Under the pieces are notes generated by a model, which ran no database searches, was not told the origin of the DNA, and saw only the letters and a program-made list of their open reading frames with translations. Made by a program: the position numbers and the translations under genes. Shown here in pieces: positions 24,563 through 36,200 of a stretch of DNA of 64,000 nt. How positions within the stretch are numbered: position 1 is the first letter of the stretch; the number at the start of each line of letters is the position of its first letter. Origin of the DNA: Purshia tridentata (lineage: Eukaryota > Streptophyta > Magnoliopsida > Rosales > Rosaceae); NCBI GenBank assembly GCA_003254885.1, contig QANT01000175.1, positions 86,605 through 150,604 on the forward strand. The letters run 5' to 3'.

Positions 24563-25887
24563 TTAATTAATTACAATGGCAATCGCAGCAGATCGATCAC
24601 GCTGAGATCGAGTTAGGAAAAGAAACTCAAAGATTATTAGTTAGAAAAGAAGAGAAGAAAGAAAGCTCCGCCTTTTTGCCTCTCTTCTTCTCCTTTTTTT
24701 TTTTTTTTTTTGGGTCTTGTCCTCTCTGAATCCCTAGCTTAATTCTTCAATCAATTGCAGACGTTAGCCGTTATTGTAGCACAAGAACATGGAACTTCAA
24801 TGGGAGGAGTATGGCCACGTGTCTGATTATGAATAGCAATTTATCTGTCATTGCTGTCTGTTCTTTTGAATGCAGATATTATTTGTCTCTTTTACTTTTT
24901 GTGGGAGTTGCCCGGTTGGTCAAAGGAATTCTTAGTTTGTCTCCTTGTCACCATAACCTCTTGACCTTTTCAATGGTATTGGGGCCACCAAAATAATTGG
25001 TATATGAAGGTCACATTTGGAAATTAACGGGCTGATTTCGAACAAATTAAACAAACAAAAAAGAGACAACCTGGACATTCTAATTCAACACTTAACTTCT
25101 CTTTTATGTGGGTTGGGGGGAGGGGAGAAATTATTCTTCATTCAACACTTGATTTGTCCTTAGTTGAAAAGATATGAAATTTTTCTTCAATGAAAAAATA
25201 TAAAATTAATTACGTTTGTTTGTGGATAAATTGATATAAATGATGGACGTGTGTGACTACCCTTTTCTTTCATTAAAGACTATTCGTGATGGAGATTTGA
25301 CTTTGTGTAAACGAAGTTTTGGATGGAAAGTGAGCAAATTTACATATTTGAAAAATTAAAGTACTTTAATTTATAAATTAGAAGTTTGGAAAGCAAAAAC
25401 TTATCTCTAAGATAAACACTGTTATATATACATGGACTGCAACCACATAATTTACATTATTTATAGCAATCTTTTTAACTCTGTTAATAAAAATTAAGTA
25501 TTGGTTTTATAAGTTTGCCAAGAGTTTTCTTCAATAGTTACTACTTAAGAAATATTAATCTAAAAGTAACTAAAAGTAGATATGACATCAATCCTAGACG
25601 AAAGAAAAAAAGAAAAGAGAAATGGCGAAATGGCCATCGACCATTGAAAATTAGAACATGCATGGTTATATATATTTTATGTACTATACTTTTAAATATT
25701 GCAAGAGGCAAAGCTTATATTTAAAGAAATAATAAATATATTATATATGAGGTTGTCCATTGCATTAAGCCAGTGCCTAGTATTCCATTTTCTAATTTAT
25801 CACCATAATATTGATGCTCGATCGTCTTCTTGCTCTCTGACCTGATCGATTGTGAAGAATTAATTCTCTCGCTCTCTCTCTCTCCCC
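24563..25887. other. Intergenic region between divergent ANTH and VTL genes
   Basis: The two flanking genes point away from each other, so this stretch holds both promoters. It has a poly-T run at about 24695-24711 near the ANTH 5'UTR and a CT-rich leader (25867-25886) immediately before the VTL start. No further gene is supported. Confidence 0.6.
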
Positions 25888-26541
25888 ATGGCTACCTCTG
25901 CAGCTCATGAGAATGTGCACCATATGGGAGTTCTAGTTTATCCAAATGATGTAGAGCAAAAGCAATGTAATAAGGAGGGAAAAGAGAGCAATTTTGACTA
26001 CACTCGGAGGGGGCAGTGGCTTCGAGCTGCAATTTTGGGAGCCAATGATGGATTGGTGTCAACTGCTTCAGTGATGATGGGTGTTGGGGCAGTAAAAAGA
26101 GACATCAAAGCCATGTTGCTTGCTGGATTGGCAGGGTTAGTTGCTGGGGCGTGTAGTATGGCAATAGGAGAATTTGTGTCTGTGTACACTCAAATGGAGG
26201 TAGAGAAAACTCACTCATCAAATGAAGAAGATACAAATACCAAAGACAAAGAGAAGCTGCCAAATCCATTTCAAGCTTCTGTGGCATCTGCCTTTTCTTT
26301 CTCAGTAGGTGGATTAGTCCCACTAATAGGAGCTGCATTCATAAAAGAGTACAAGGTGATGATTGGTGTAGTGGTTGCAGTGTCTAGTTTGGCATTGCTG
26401 CTGTTTGGTGCTGTAGGAGCATTTTTGGGAAGAACTCCAGTGCCAAGCTCTTGCGCTCGTATGCTTTTTGGAGGCTTGATGGCTATGGCTATTACCTACG
26501 GCCTCACCAAGTTCATTGCTTATAGTGGAGTCAATATGTAA
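25888..26541 (+). CDS. Vacuolar iron transporter-like (VTL, nodulin-21 family) protein
   Basis: VTL proteins are CCC1/VIT1-related membrane proteins thought to move iron or manganese into the vacuole. A single exon encodes 217 residues, the usual VTL size. The start has a good context (ccccATGGCT) after a CT-rich leader. After a hydrophilic N-terminus, the family core begins at RRGQWLRAAILGANDGLVST (about 40-59), where the conserved LGANDGLVS sits in the first membrane helix. A second helix pair follows, with GLAGLVAGACSMAIGEFVSV. A short charged cytosolic loop rich in Glu/Lys/Asn (about 110-128) replaces the long metal-binding domain of VIT1. Three more hydrophobic segments end at FIAYSGVNM. 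The lack of that domain favours VTL over VIT1. The transported metal cannot be read from sequence. Confidence 0.95.
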   Translation: MATSAAHENVHHMGVLVYPNDVEQKQCNKEGKESNFDYTRRGQWLRAAILGANDGLVSTASVMMGVGAVKRDIKAMLLAGLAGLVAGACSMAIGEFVSVYTQMEVEKTHSSNEEDTNTKDKEKLPNPFQASVASAFSFSVGGLVPLIGAAFIKEYKVMIGVVVAVSSLALLLFGAVGAFLGRTPVPSSCARMLFGGLMAMAITYGLTKFIAYSGVNM

Positions 26542-28053
26542 CACCTACTCGATCGATCTCCACATATATACCTTCTCTTTAATTTCTGCCAATTTCACAT
26601 TTTCATATATATTCCTAATACATGTTCAGTGCATGGCATGCTTGATTCAAGTTTATCAAATAAATTTAGGCAGATAAATCATTAACTGATGGACTAAATT
26701 CAAAAGAAAAGAAAAGTTATCCGACTTGTTCAATAAATCTTATGGTTTAATTTATATTATAAGATTTAAATGCGTAGCTATAGATGTGATGGAAGCCCAA
26801 TAACATTCCCAGAATTGAAAGAAAATAAAAGGTCTACAACTCAAATTAAAAGGCAGTACGTGCAATATGTAAAGCATGGGAATGCTTGCATCATGTATGA
26901 CTCTCTGCTTTCTTAAGCAGCCACCCAAAAAGAAAAAAACAAATAAATTGTTCCAAATGTCATGAAAGCAGAAAAAGCTTAAAAAAGAGGTTGAGGAATG
27001 CTCCTACACCTTCCTTAGCCTTACAGTGCTCACTGGGGTCCACATACTAACGTGTATCTTCCTCACAATTATTAATTATACACGTGACAATTAAAGCCTC
27101 ATGCCAAGAGCCGCTAACACCCAAATCTAAAACTCAAAAAGTCAAAAGTGCACCAAAATTTAATGCAATACAAGTCAACTCAACTTATGACACGCAGGGT
27201 GGAAGTAGCAGGTGCCGGGGCCTAACAAAAAGTTTTTGTTTTTCATATATAGATGCCAAACAAGACGTAAAATTCTAGAAATAATACCTAAATTATTTTA
27301 AAATTAAAAAAGTACTTGAACATTATTTGACCCAAACAAAAAGGAAATCATGTGTGAACATTATATTTATTTAGGAAGTTTTTAAGGGCAAATTAGGAAG
27401 TTTGAGAAAAAAAGTTGATGATTTAACCAAAAAAAATTGATTAGAGATGTCACATTGGCACATACTGATAATTTCATGTGGTAAATAATAAACAAAAAAA
27501 GTTTGAGTGGTACGAGAAGACACCCCTATAGTCCAGGTGGTATTTGCGTAAAAAAGCCATTTATTTATTATTTACAAAACATAAGAAATAAACTAGTGTA
27601 AGTAATCAATGATAAAAAATAAAAAAATAAACAAAGAAATCAGAGTTGAAAGTTTAAGCAAATAATAATAAAGCTGTATAGCTTGTAACTCAAAAGAAAT
27701 ACAGATTAAGACTTAGATTCTAGAGTGAAAGCAACCTCGACACACTATAGTCATGCTTGGGTCGGGTGGGATGGAGGTGGTATTTGGGCAGTATTATTCT
27801 TTTCTGGCATGAAGGAGATGACGTCAGGAAACGAGACCATGCAAATCGAGAGCGATAACTAAAAGCCACATGAAGCGAGTGGAATTTAATTATTTACAAC
27901 GATATTGGACTAGTTGCACTCATGCACCGCAATAATATGAAATTAAACTAGCTAATTATAAATTAACATTAACAATGACGATAGCACTAATTAATTAGGT
28001 AGGTAGCTAGTATGTGGTAGCCTTGTGTATTAATTAGTGGATGGATGGATGGA
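26542..28053. other. Intergenic region between VTL and NAC genes
   Basis: The two genes converge here, so both 3'UTRs lie in this region. The sequence is AT-rich with no coding signal. An ACGTG-core site (cacgtg at 27082) is present. The stretch 27400-27560 resembles dispersed plant repeat sequence but I cannot name it. Confidence 0.4.
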
Positions 28054-28721
28054 TCAATATATAAATTGGCAATTACTTATTTCATCAAGATCATCCAAAG
28101 ACAAGAACACTTGGTCCAAGCAAGAAAGCTGTGTGGTGCCATCATCATCGTCTTGGTCTTCATTACGCTCATACACGCGACACACAACGTATTCTTTTGA
28201 TGTAGTAACAGAAGCAGATGATAGACGATACTCATGCATGATCCAATTGGTTTTGAGGCCTGAATCAAAAGAATTATCAGGTGGAGCTTCTCCAACGTAA
28301 AACACGTAATATCTTTTCATTCCAACATTGTTGGGGGTAGTTGTTGTAAAAACAGGTTCCTCAATGCCTACTGGCTTCCAATACCCATTACGAGTAACCC
28401 GAGTTTCATTTTCTGTCCTCCTGCTGTACAAGTACCACTGCTTACCCTCACCCAGAGCCTTACCTAATATTGCATAAATTATTATGAAAAAATGGATCAT
28501 TTGATATAATTAATGAAGCTAGGAAAGTATATATATGTACCATTTAGGTCCCATGGATCATATGGACAGAGATGGAGGTCGGGAATGATGTCTGGATGGA
28601 AAGGCAAGAGAGTCGCCTTACGCTGCAGGAAATGAACAACCAGCTCTTCGTCTGTCGGCTCAAATCGGAAACCAGGAGGCAGCTGCTCATCATGCTTCAA
28701 ATTTGGCTTATTATCTCCCAT
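28054..28721 (-). CDS. XND1: NAC transcription factor, XND1/NAC104-like
   Basis: XND1-type NAC proteins repress xylem vessel differentiation. Exon 1 is 28541-28721 and exon 2 is 28054-28463, joined through a phase-1 intron into 197 codons (196 residues; Arabidopsis XND1 is about 187). The NAC domain begins at LPPGFRFEPTDEELVVHFL (about 14-32), continues through YDPWDLNGKALGEGKQWYLY and NGYWKPVG, and ends at WIMHEYRL and VVCRVYE. The short acidic C-terminus EDQDDDDGT followed by LSCLDQVFLSLDDLDE (about 173-188) is nearly the same as in XND1, where C-terminal motifs bind the retinoblastoma-related protein. This tail separates it from other NAC clades. The start matches the family, with a short extra MGDNKPNLKHDEQ leader. 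Confidence 0.93.
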
Positions 28722-30221
28722 TGCAATCGATGTGCAAACTAAGTTTTAACGGCACATCATATTTATAGCTGCCTACCAAGTTATAAAATTTAAAAGAAAG
28801 AGAGATCCAGAAAGAGATGAAAAGAAAACATAAAAGAAATGAAAAGTAATGAGTGACGTGAAGAAGAAGGTGGCTCTCAATCGCATCACAAAAGGGCATG
28901 AGTTGATGGTTTGAGTTGATGGTTTGAGTGATGATAATGATGATAAAAGTGCCAAGGCGGCGGGCAACGCCTGCCTCACCTCATTCTCTGAATTCAAGAT
29001 AGCTACCAATTTATAAGGGTGCTGCTATTTGCACGCTTTTTTTTTTCTTATTATACACCTTTTTCTCATTTCATATCTTTTTTTTCTTTTTAATGTCTGA
29101 ATAATATTTTTTTCAGTCCTTAATTAGAGGAGCTCCTCCAACCTTCTCTTACAAGAGCATTTTTAGTTTTGATCTTTTCCTTCTGAATAAATAAAAAATT
29201 AATTTATAAATTGAATAAAAAGATAAAAAAAACATGCATATGTGGTGAGAGGAAGTCGGAGAAACTCCTCCCACTATAACTAAAGAAAGTTTTGTTCTTA
29301 ATGCCCACCCCAATGGCATTGGAGGGACATGTACGCTTTTGTGCTGCCAAAAAAAAGAAATAAAAAAGATTTCTTAATTTGTACCGTAAGCACTAAGTAG
29401 CTGCTGCTGCAATATGAGGGGGAGTGGCTGTGCCACATATGAATTATTTAGCTATCTTTCAAATTTATAAACAATTATTTATTTCCTTATTTATATATAT
29501 GATCATCACACTTCATGCTGAGGTCATGCACCTCTTGTCATCCACGTCGCACACATGAATATGGGTTTGGTCGTGGACCAATTTCAAGTTGGATATGCCC
29601 CACCTCCCTTCCAACTGTGCCCATACACCAATAATTATTTATCCTAATTATTACAATCTTTAAATAAAGAAACTTCCGACCTTTTTCTGTGCTGCTCTTA
29701 AACAGCATAATAGTCATCAATCTGATTAAAAAAACAAGTAAATAATCATCAATATTAATAGGAAAATTGTGATTATTTTACCGTTACTCGCTTAAAAAGT
29801 GTTAAAGTCGTACAAGTTCTTATAACTAAACAATTTAAAGAAGGATAAATTATAAAAAAAGCCCACGGCAAGACTGAATAATTTAATTCACTTACAAGTT
29901 GTTACGTAAAATGGTATATATTACGATGAGTATAACATTACTGATAAATAAGTCCACACAAGGAAAATTTAAAATAGACAAAAGAAAACTGCTGTCAGGT
30001 TGGACAATAATATCCAACCGAGACGTTTTATCTGAATAGAAGCTTCTTCTCCATTCCATACAAACATATAAGATTTTTTTCTCGGCTAATTTCATTCGAA
30101 TCTAATCATATATGTCCGTTAATGCTCACTTTCATCATAAACACGCTACAAGAAAACCATACCATTTTTCATCCAGCAAATTTGACTTCCGCAGACCAAT
30201 ACATTGGATCAAGAATCACAG
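28722..30221. other. Intergenic region between NAC and ARC5-like genes
   Basis: It holds the NAC promoter on the left and the 3' flank of the ARC5-like gene on the right. A foldback element lies at about 29119-29284. The rest is AT-rich with no supported coding sequence. Confidence 0.5.
29119..29284. mobile_element. Foldback (MITE-like) element
   Basis: The left end (agaggagctcctccaacc) and the reverse complement of the right end (ggaggagtttctccgact) match at most positions over about 25 bp. Similarity continues inward through ATCTTTT to an AT-rich centre. The total length of about 165 bp fits a miniature inverted-repeat element. A target-site duplication was not clear. Confidence 0.45.
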
Positions 30222-33200
30222 TCAACAGGAACCAGAAACGGCAGTAGCATTGCGTTGATGCAAACTAAGCTGCTCATGTAGTGATCTGAATTTATCCTTC
30301 AGCCTCTTGATCTGAGAAGCCAACAACATATCGTTCAAATATGTGTGAGCACAAGTGCAAGTGAGAGAAAGAACCCTTTAACGGGTTTAAGTGGGAAGAA
30401 TTATAAAGCATAACTGAATTACCCTTTTAAGCTCAATCTCTACGTCTTGCTTCCGCTGGCCTAATAAGTGTCTCATGTTGGTGATGTCAAAAATATTATC
30501 CAAGTCATCTTCAAAAGCAGATTTTAAGTCTTCCCTAAGAAGTGCAGGCAATTTATCTACAACAGGCATTAGAAGAAAGCAGTTGAACTGCAAAACAATA
30601 ATGCAAGTTGTTAAGAGAGAAACATGGGTGATATGGTAATACATCCTTGTACGATCAAACAATTAAACAACAAAAACAAAAAACAAAAACAAAGAAACCC
30701 CAAAACATTAACAAAATAACGCCTGAAACATCGACCAAAACAGCAGGCTACCTATCTCTTCCTCATAATCAGTGTAGCTTAATATATATTGTTGGCTAAT
30801 TCTGTAAATACTCAAGAAATTACCAGGCCATGGCAACTATTTCCCAACAGCTTAATATACATTTGGGGCCTAATAGTTGTCCAATATGGTATCAAAGCCT
30901 TGATTTGCAGAAGGTTACTCCAATCTTCATTCCTCACTTCATTATTGGTTCGCAAGGTGTAAAGTGATACTACACCTATATGTTTTTGTCTTTCTACATT
31001 TCTCTATCTCACCAAGGGCAGGATGGGGGATGCAGGTGATGGAGGGTGTTAGCTTGATATGCATTGTTTGTCAATTCCCTCACAGCTTAGGCTTTTAGGT
31101 TCTACTGGATGTCTAACAATCAGTTCATGTTATTATAGTGAGCTGATTGTAGAAAGACATTCACAAATAAACAATTTATATTACAAACCTTCAACTCCGC
31201 AGAAGCCAAGAAATATTCTCTTATGCCATGAAATATCTGCTGCACCAAAGCATAAACAATCCTTTCAGACGAAGGAGCAAGCCTCCTATTCCAAAGTGTA
31301 CTATCCAGAAGATCAGCCAGCTTTGTTTCTGTTGTATGAATAGAAGAAGTAAAGTCAGTGCCAGAGGCTAGATGACTGAGTTTCACGTCTGTCCTTGACT
31401 TGGTGTCCTTCTCATTGGCAACTGACCCAATTGATGAATCTTGGGAGGGACCAGAAGAGACACAACTACCACCCACAGAAACAGTGGCATGTTCTGTTCC
31501 AGCAAACGAGTCTAGAAATTGACGCAACCCAGCCCGATTCTACTAATTAGACATCAAAAGAGAGGTCAGATGAGTGGAGCAAGTAAATTGTATGGAAAAT
31601 AATAAATATGGGTTTGTGTTTCTAGAAAAGCTGTTGATAGTCCCAAATTGAAAGAAAATGAATGATGTTAAAATTTCAAGGCTTGAAGGTGCCACAAATA
31701 AATAAGAAACATGGCAAGAAACAAAATAGAGAAAGAATGTGCTGAATGACATACATTAATTCAAGTATAATAAAAAGAAAAAAGGATTAATTCTCACTCA
31801 AAGTGACGATAGAATGTGCTGAATGACATATATTAAGATCCCAACTAGAACACATACCTAAAGGGCTAGCATAATTCAAGTAAACTGATGCAGGAGTAAG
31901 AAAAATACCGCAGCAGCAGCAAGCAAATAAGATAAAAAGAAAATTATAGGTTATTCAGTGAAAAGAAACTTATTTTAATTGGACTCTTATGTCTCTTTCA
32001 TGTTCCTTTTACTAAGTTATTCAAGAGAGTTGAGATCATATTTCTTTTAAGCATTTCTACAGTAAAATTGAGAACTTTTTTAAGGGCTGTAACAGGTTTT
32101 TAGTATTTCGGAAGTTGATTGATTTATCCTAAAAAATCCACAACAGAAGATATTTGTTTTTTCTCAGCCAAAAAGTGAAGAAGTTCTTGTCTGTTCCAGG
32201 TTGTTCAACCTGAAAACCAGCCCCTTTTAACTGTGTTTTGATTTCTATATCTCTCCACGATCCACAAAAACTACCCTCAGATTCCTCATTTATTTTGTCC
32301 GAAATTTATATTATACTTGCACAATCAGATTTGTTTGGCAGATTTTCCTACATAAAAAAAGTAGACCAGTTTGAAATTACAGCATAAACCATGTAGAAAT
32401 CCTTTGAAGTCAACTATGATAACCTTATTGTGAAGGGACCAGGTGACATAGCGGGTGGTGCTTAATAAATCCTCCATGCATCTGCAGCAAAAACATACTT
32501 AACATATGAGTAGGTATCAATTGAAGGAAACCAGAACATACAAGCATCATATGTAATTTCTTGAGGATTGTATTCCCTTCAAGTCACTTGATGTTTTATT
32601 TTTTAAGAGAAACAGATACTTTTATTAAAGAAATATATCCAAATACATATTGTGGACACCGTGTCCACAGCTAAAGAACCTCTTACACCAAGGAATGCCA
32701 CCCCCCTAAATCAGAACAGTACAAACCTCTAAACTAGCTCATTAACATACAGCAGCTTTCAAATCTATCATGATAGCAGAAAAAGATATCCCCCTAAAAT
32801 CTGAAGATACTGATGTCCACAATGCCAACCAAAATCTGATCCTCACCCACTCCTTTATAGTCCTCAAATGACCAAAAAAATTGCTAACACCATGCATCCT
32901 ATAAGATCTTTGCTTTCTTGTTTCTTCTAAAAACCTTATGTTGCTCACAAAGCAAAAGTGTAACAACCCCTGGGAATAACCCAATAGCATTGGCCATCTT
33001 AAACAGCCTCCACCACAGCTTTAGAGCAAGCAGGCAGCGAAGAAAAACATGATCCACACTCTCTTCCCCTTCTTTACACCAATATGGAGAAAAATAAAAA
33101 TAAGGCATCTTTCCTAAATTGGAAGAGTGCGTGAGGCAAGTATAACCTCCCAAATTGCCCCACCTCTCCCAACTCAATTTTGATGACTCAATAGAATAAG

Positions 33201-36200
33201 GTAATGAAGTTTGTACGAATTTTATTACTCATGATTCTAATGGGAACCCTATTGTTGCAAGAACAAGAACTTAGGACTAAGCAATCTTCTAATGACTAAA
33301 TGTAGAGCTATGAAAGATGGTCTGGAATGAACAGTTAGACACAACTATGAAAAGCTTAAAATGAAAGATAACTCCAACTTATTACAGATAATGTAACTGG
33401 TTGATCTGCTATGTCGTGGCACCTTACACTATCATTAGAGACCTTTCAAATTTTTTTATCACACATGGATCATGTGGAGGTACACACATCTTTAGAGAAG
33501 TCGGCTCTTCAACAGATGTCCTTGTAACTATTGGACAAACTGTAGAAGATAGGAAATATTGGACATCAACTCTTCAGTACTTAGTTGTAAATTATATTAA
33601 TTTTGAACCCATTGGATCTAGTTTATTTAAGTGAATTTTATTAGCCCCAAAAAAAAAAAAAAAACAGCACCAACAGGGAATTTGCTTAATATATAGTAAA
33701 GACATAAACAGAAAAGTAGTTAGTGGTTTACTTTTCACGACATGCCCTTTCAGTAGATTCTGCAAAGTCATTAAAAGCAGAAGCGACGCGCCTGAGAAAC
33801 ACCTCATGGCCACTTAAATACTCACCATCTTTCTGTAGGAAGCAAGATAAAAAATGCAAGAATTAAGTGATAAAATTTGAGAAGGTTATATGCACACAAT
33901 TAAAACCACCAATCTACACAAGGATGAAGCCCATACCTGAAGAAGATAAACTGATATAGGAAGTAATCTCTTCAGGATGTGCAAGAGTCTACAACCTAAC
34001 TGCACTACAAGTAGAGAAATGTTAATTTTTCCAAAACAAAACGTCTAATAATCGAAAGCACTAAATAAGTTTAGTAACTGAAATCTCAAACTGGAATGAT
34101 GCCTTAGATGCTAGACATACAAGTTTTTTTATTGGGAAACTTATATCCAGCCTAATTTACCATAAAAATATAATTAGAAGTAGCACATAGCACACACACA
34201 TGGACAAACAATCATAAATTTTAAAAATGGTTCAACTTAGCATATGGACCACTAATTACAATATTGAAAAAATGCAGTACAGAAGTTAGAGCACCTGTTA
34301 GGAAAAGAAAAATGGGAAATTACTCTGAGAAATTATTCATCACCTGATGAAGGAAAGGTTCAAATGTATCACGGGCCTTTGCAACAGCTATTACACAAGC
34401 TGTCCTGATTTTCCAAAAATAAATTTGAAAAAGGAAAGTGATTAGGAGAAAAGGAAACAAACTATTACAGCTTAAAAAAAAATTAAATCAGTATCACAAG
34501 CATGATTACATCTTAAAATCATAAATACCTTGAGTAGTTTGTGCCATCATGTAAATCTTCCACTCCACATGCATTTACAATTTCTTCCCTTGTAATTGGA
34601 GGGCATTTTGTTCCTCCAACTACAAAACGAAACTCAGCCATGGCACGATGGTATTGTGCACCCCCATATAGACGCATTCCTGCATTCTACACACAAAGAA
34701 TACTCAGTTCTTACATGTATGTATATGAAAGTCTAAGAAGTTTCAAGTCATTATGGGTCCAGAACACAGGAACAAATTTATACATTGCAGCCTAGTAGAA
34801 ACTTTTACCTACATGTTAATGTCAGAAACACTTAAAACGGCCTGATTTTCCTCACATTTTATTAATCAGTACCAGAAGTTAAGAAAGCCTGATTCAGAAA
34901 TAAAGAAGAAAACAAACGTGCAAGAAATACAGACATCGAAAGACAAAAACAGTTCTAAAGAAAATTTTCAGTCAAAGAATTTTATAGCTTACAGGTATAA
35001 GCTTGTGAGGGAACTGAAGGCCATCACTACTGACAAATGCCCCTCCATTAGTCCTCTCATCTTGTAGTGTTTCACCTTGAAAAATATATAAACATAACTA
35101 AAACAGTCAAGGGTCCAACAACACAACATGAAACAAAAAAAAATCTTTAGTGGGGAGTAACCATAAGCTTAAATTCTCTGTGTTAAGCAACATTAAGATG
35201 ATTTACCAAATTTATCTGGAGGTGCAACGACCGTTCCTTTTAGTAGCAATGATAACTGAGAAATAAAGCATTTTTTGTCAGTAGAAATAAACAAAAAATA
35301 GAAGCAGCAATCTTAAAGCATTAAGATAACAATGTACAAACACTAAGAAAAAAATTAATCGGAAAACAAAAAAAGAAAGTCTTAGAAGATCATGGACCTC
35401 TATATTAAGCACAAAATTAATACAAATTAAGCATTATGACTAGTTTACATGACTAATTCACCCCAACAAGTCTGGAAAGAATTCCATTATCCACTTTCGG
35501 CCATACTTAACATGTGGTCTTTGGAGGGGAGATCTCAATGCAGTCCTAAACTTCAGCATTATTGCATGAAGTGGCCATTCGCAAGAATCAAACCCCTTAA
35601 AGTTCTACTACCCACAGATAAGGTACAATACACCACCACGAAAGATTCAGATAATAAAATATTGATAACAATAACATATAACTCCTTGTAAAGGAGAATG
35701 CCTCAACCAAAGAAACCTTCGTCAAGAACAGATCATGAAATACTCTTCCTTTCTCCTTTAGTTTCAATTCATCCAAAGTGCTGCATAAAGAGAAAAATAC
35801 AACATAACCAACCAGTATAAAAGAAAGAAACCAATGAGAATATTTTTAATATAACAGAGACAAAAATAAAATTTACTTAATGGCTATACCCCATTCCTGA
35901 TTCATGGTTTTATTGGAGTTAAAGCAAATAAAATGCCATTTGAATACATTCTGTAAATTGCCTAAAAGAACAATGCTCTGTGAGTTCAGTATGGACCTGA
36001 GTTCTTGATTTATTTCATTCATTTTTCTTGTTGCGCTCCGGTACTCCTTCTCAAGAAGTGGAATGATCAATGGCACATTATCCATATACCTTGCAATATA
36101 TACTTCCAAAACTTTTAGGCATAGGATTACATAAATTATTCTGATCATAATAGGAAAGTACAAATTTTTCTTACCTTTTGTGAAGTAATTCTTCCAAAAA

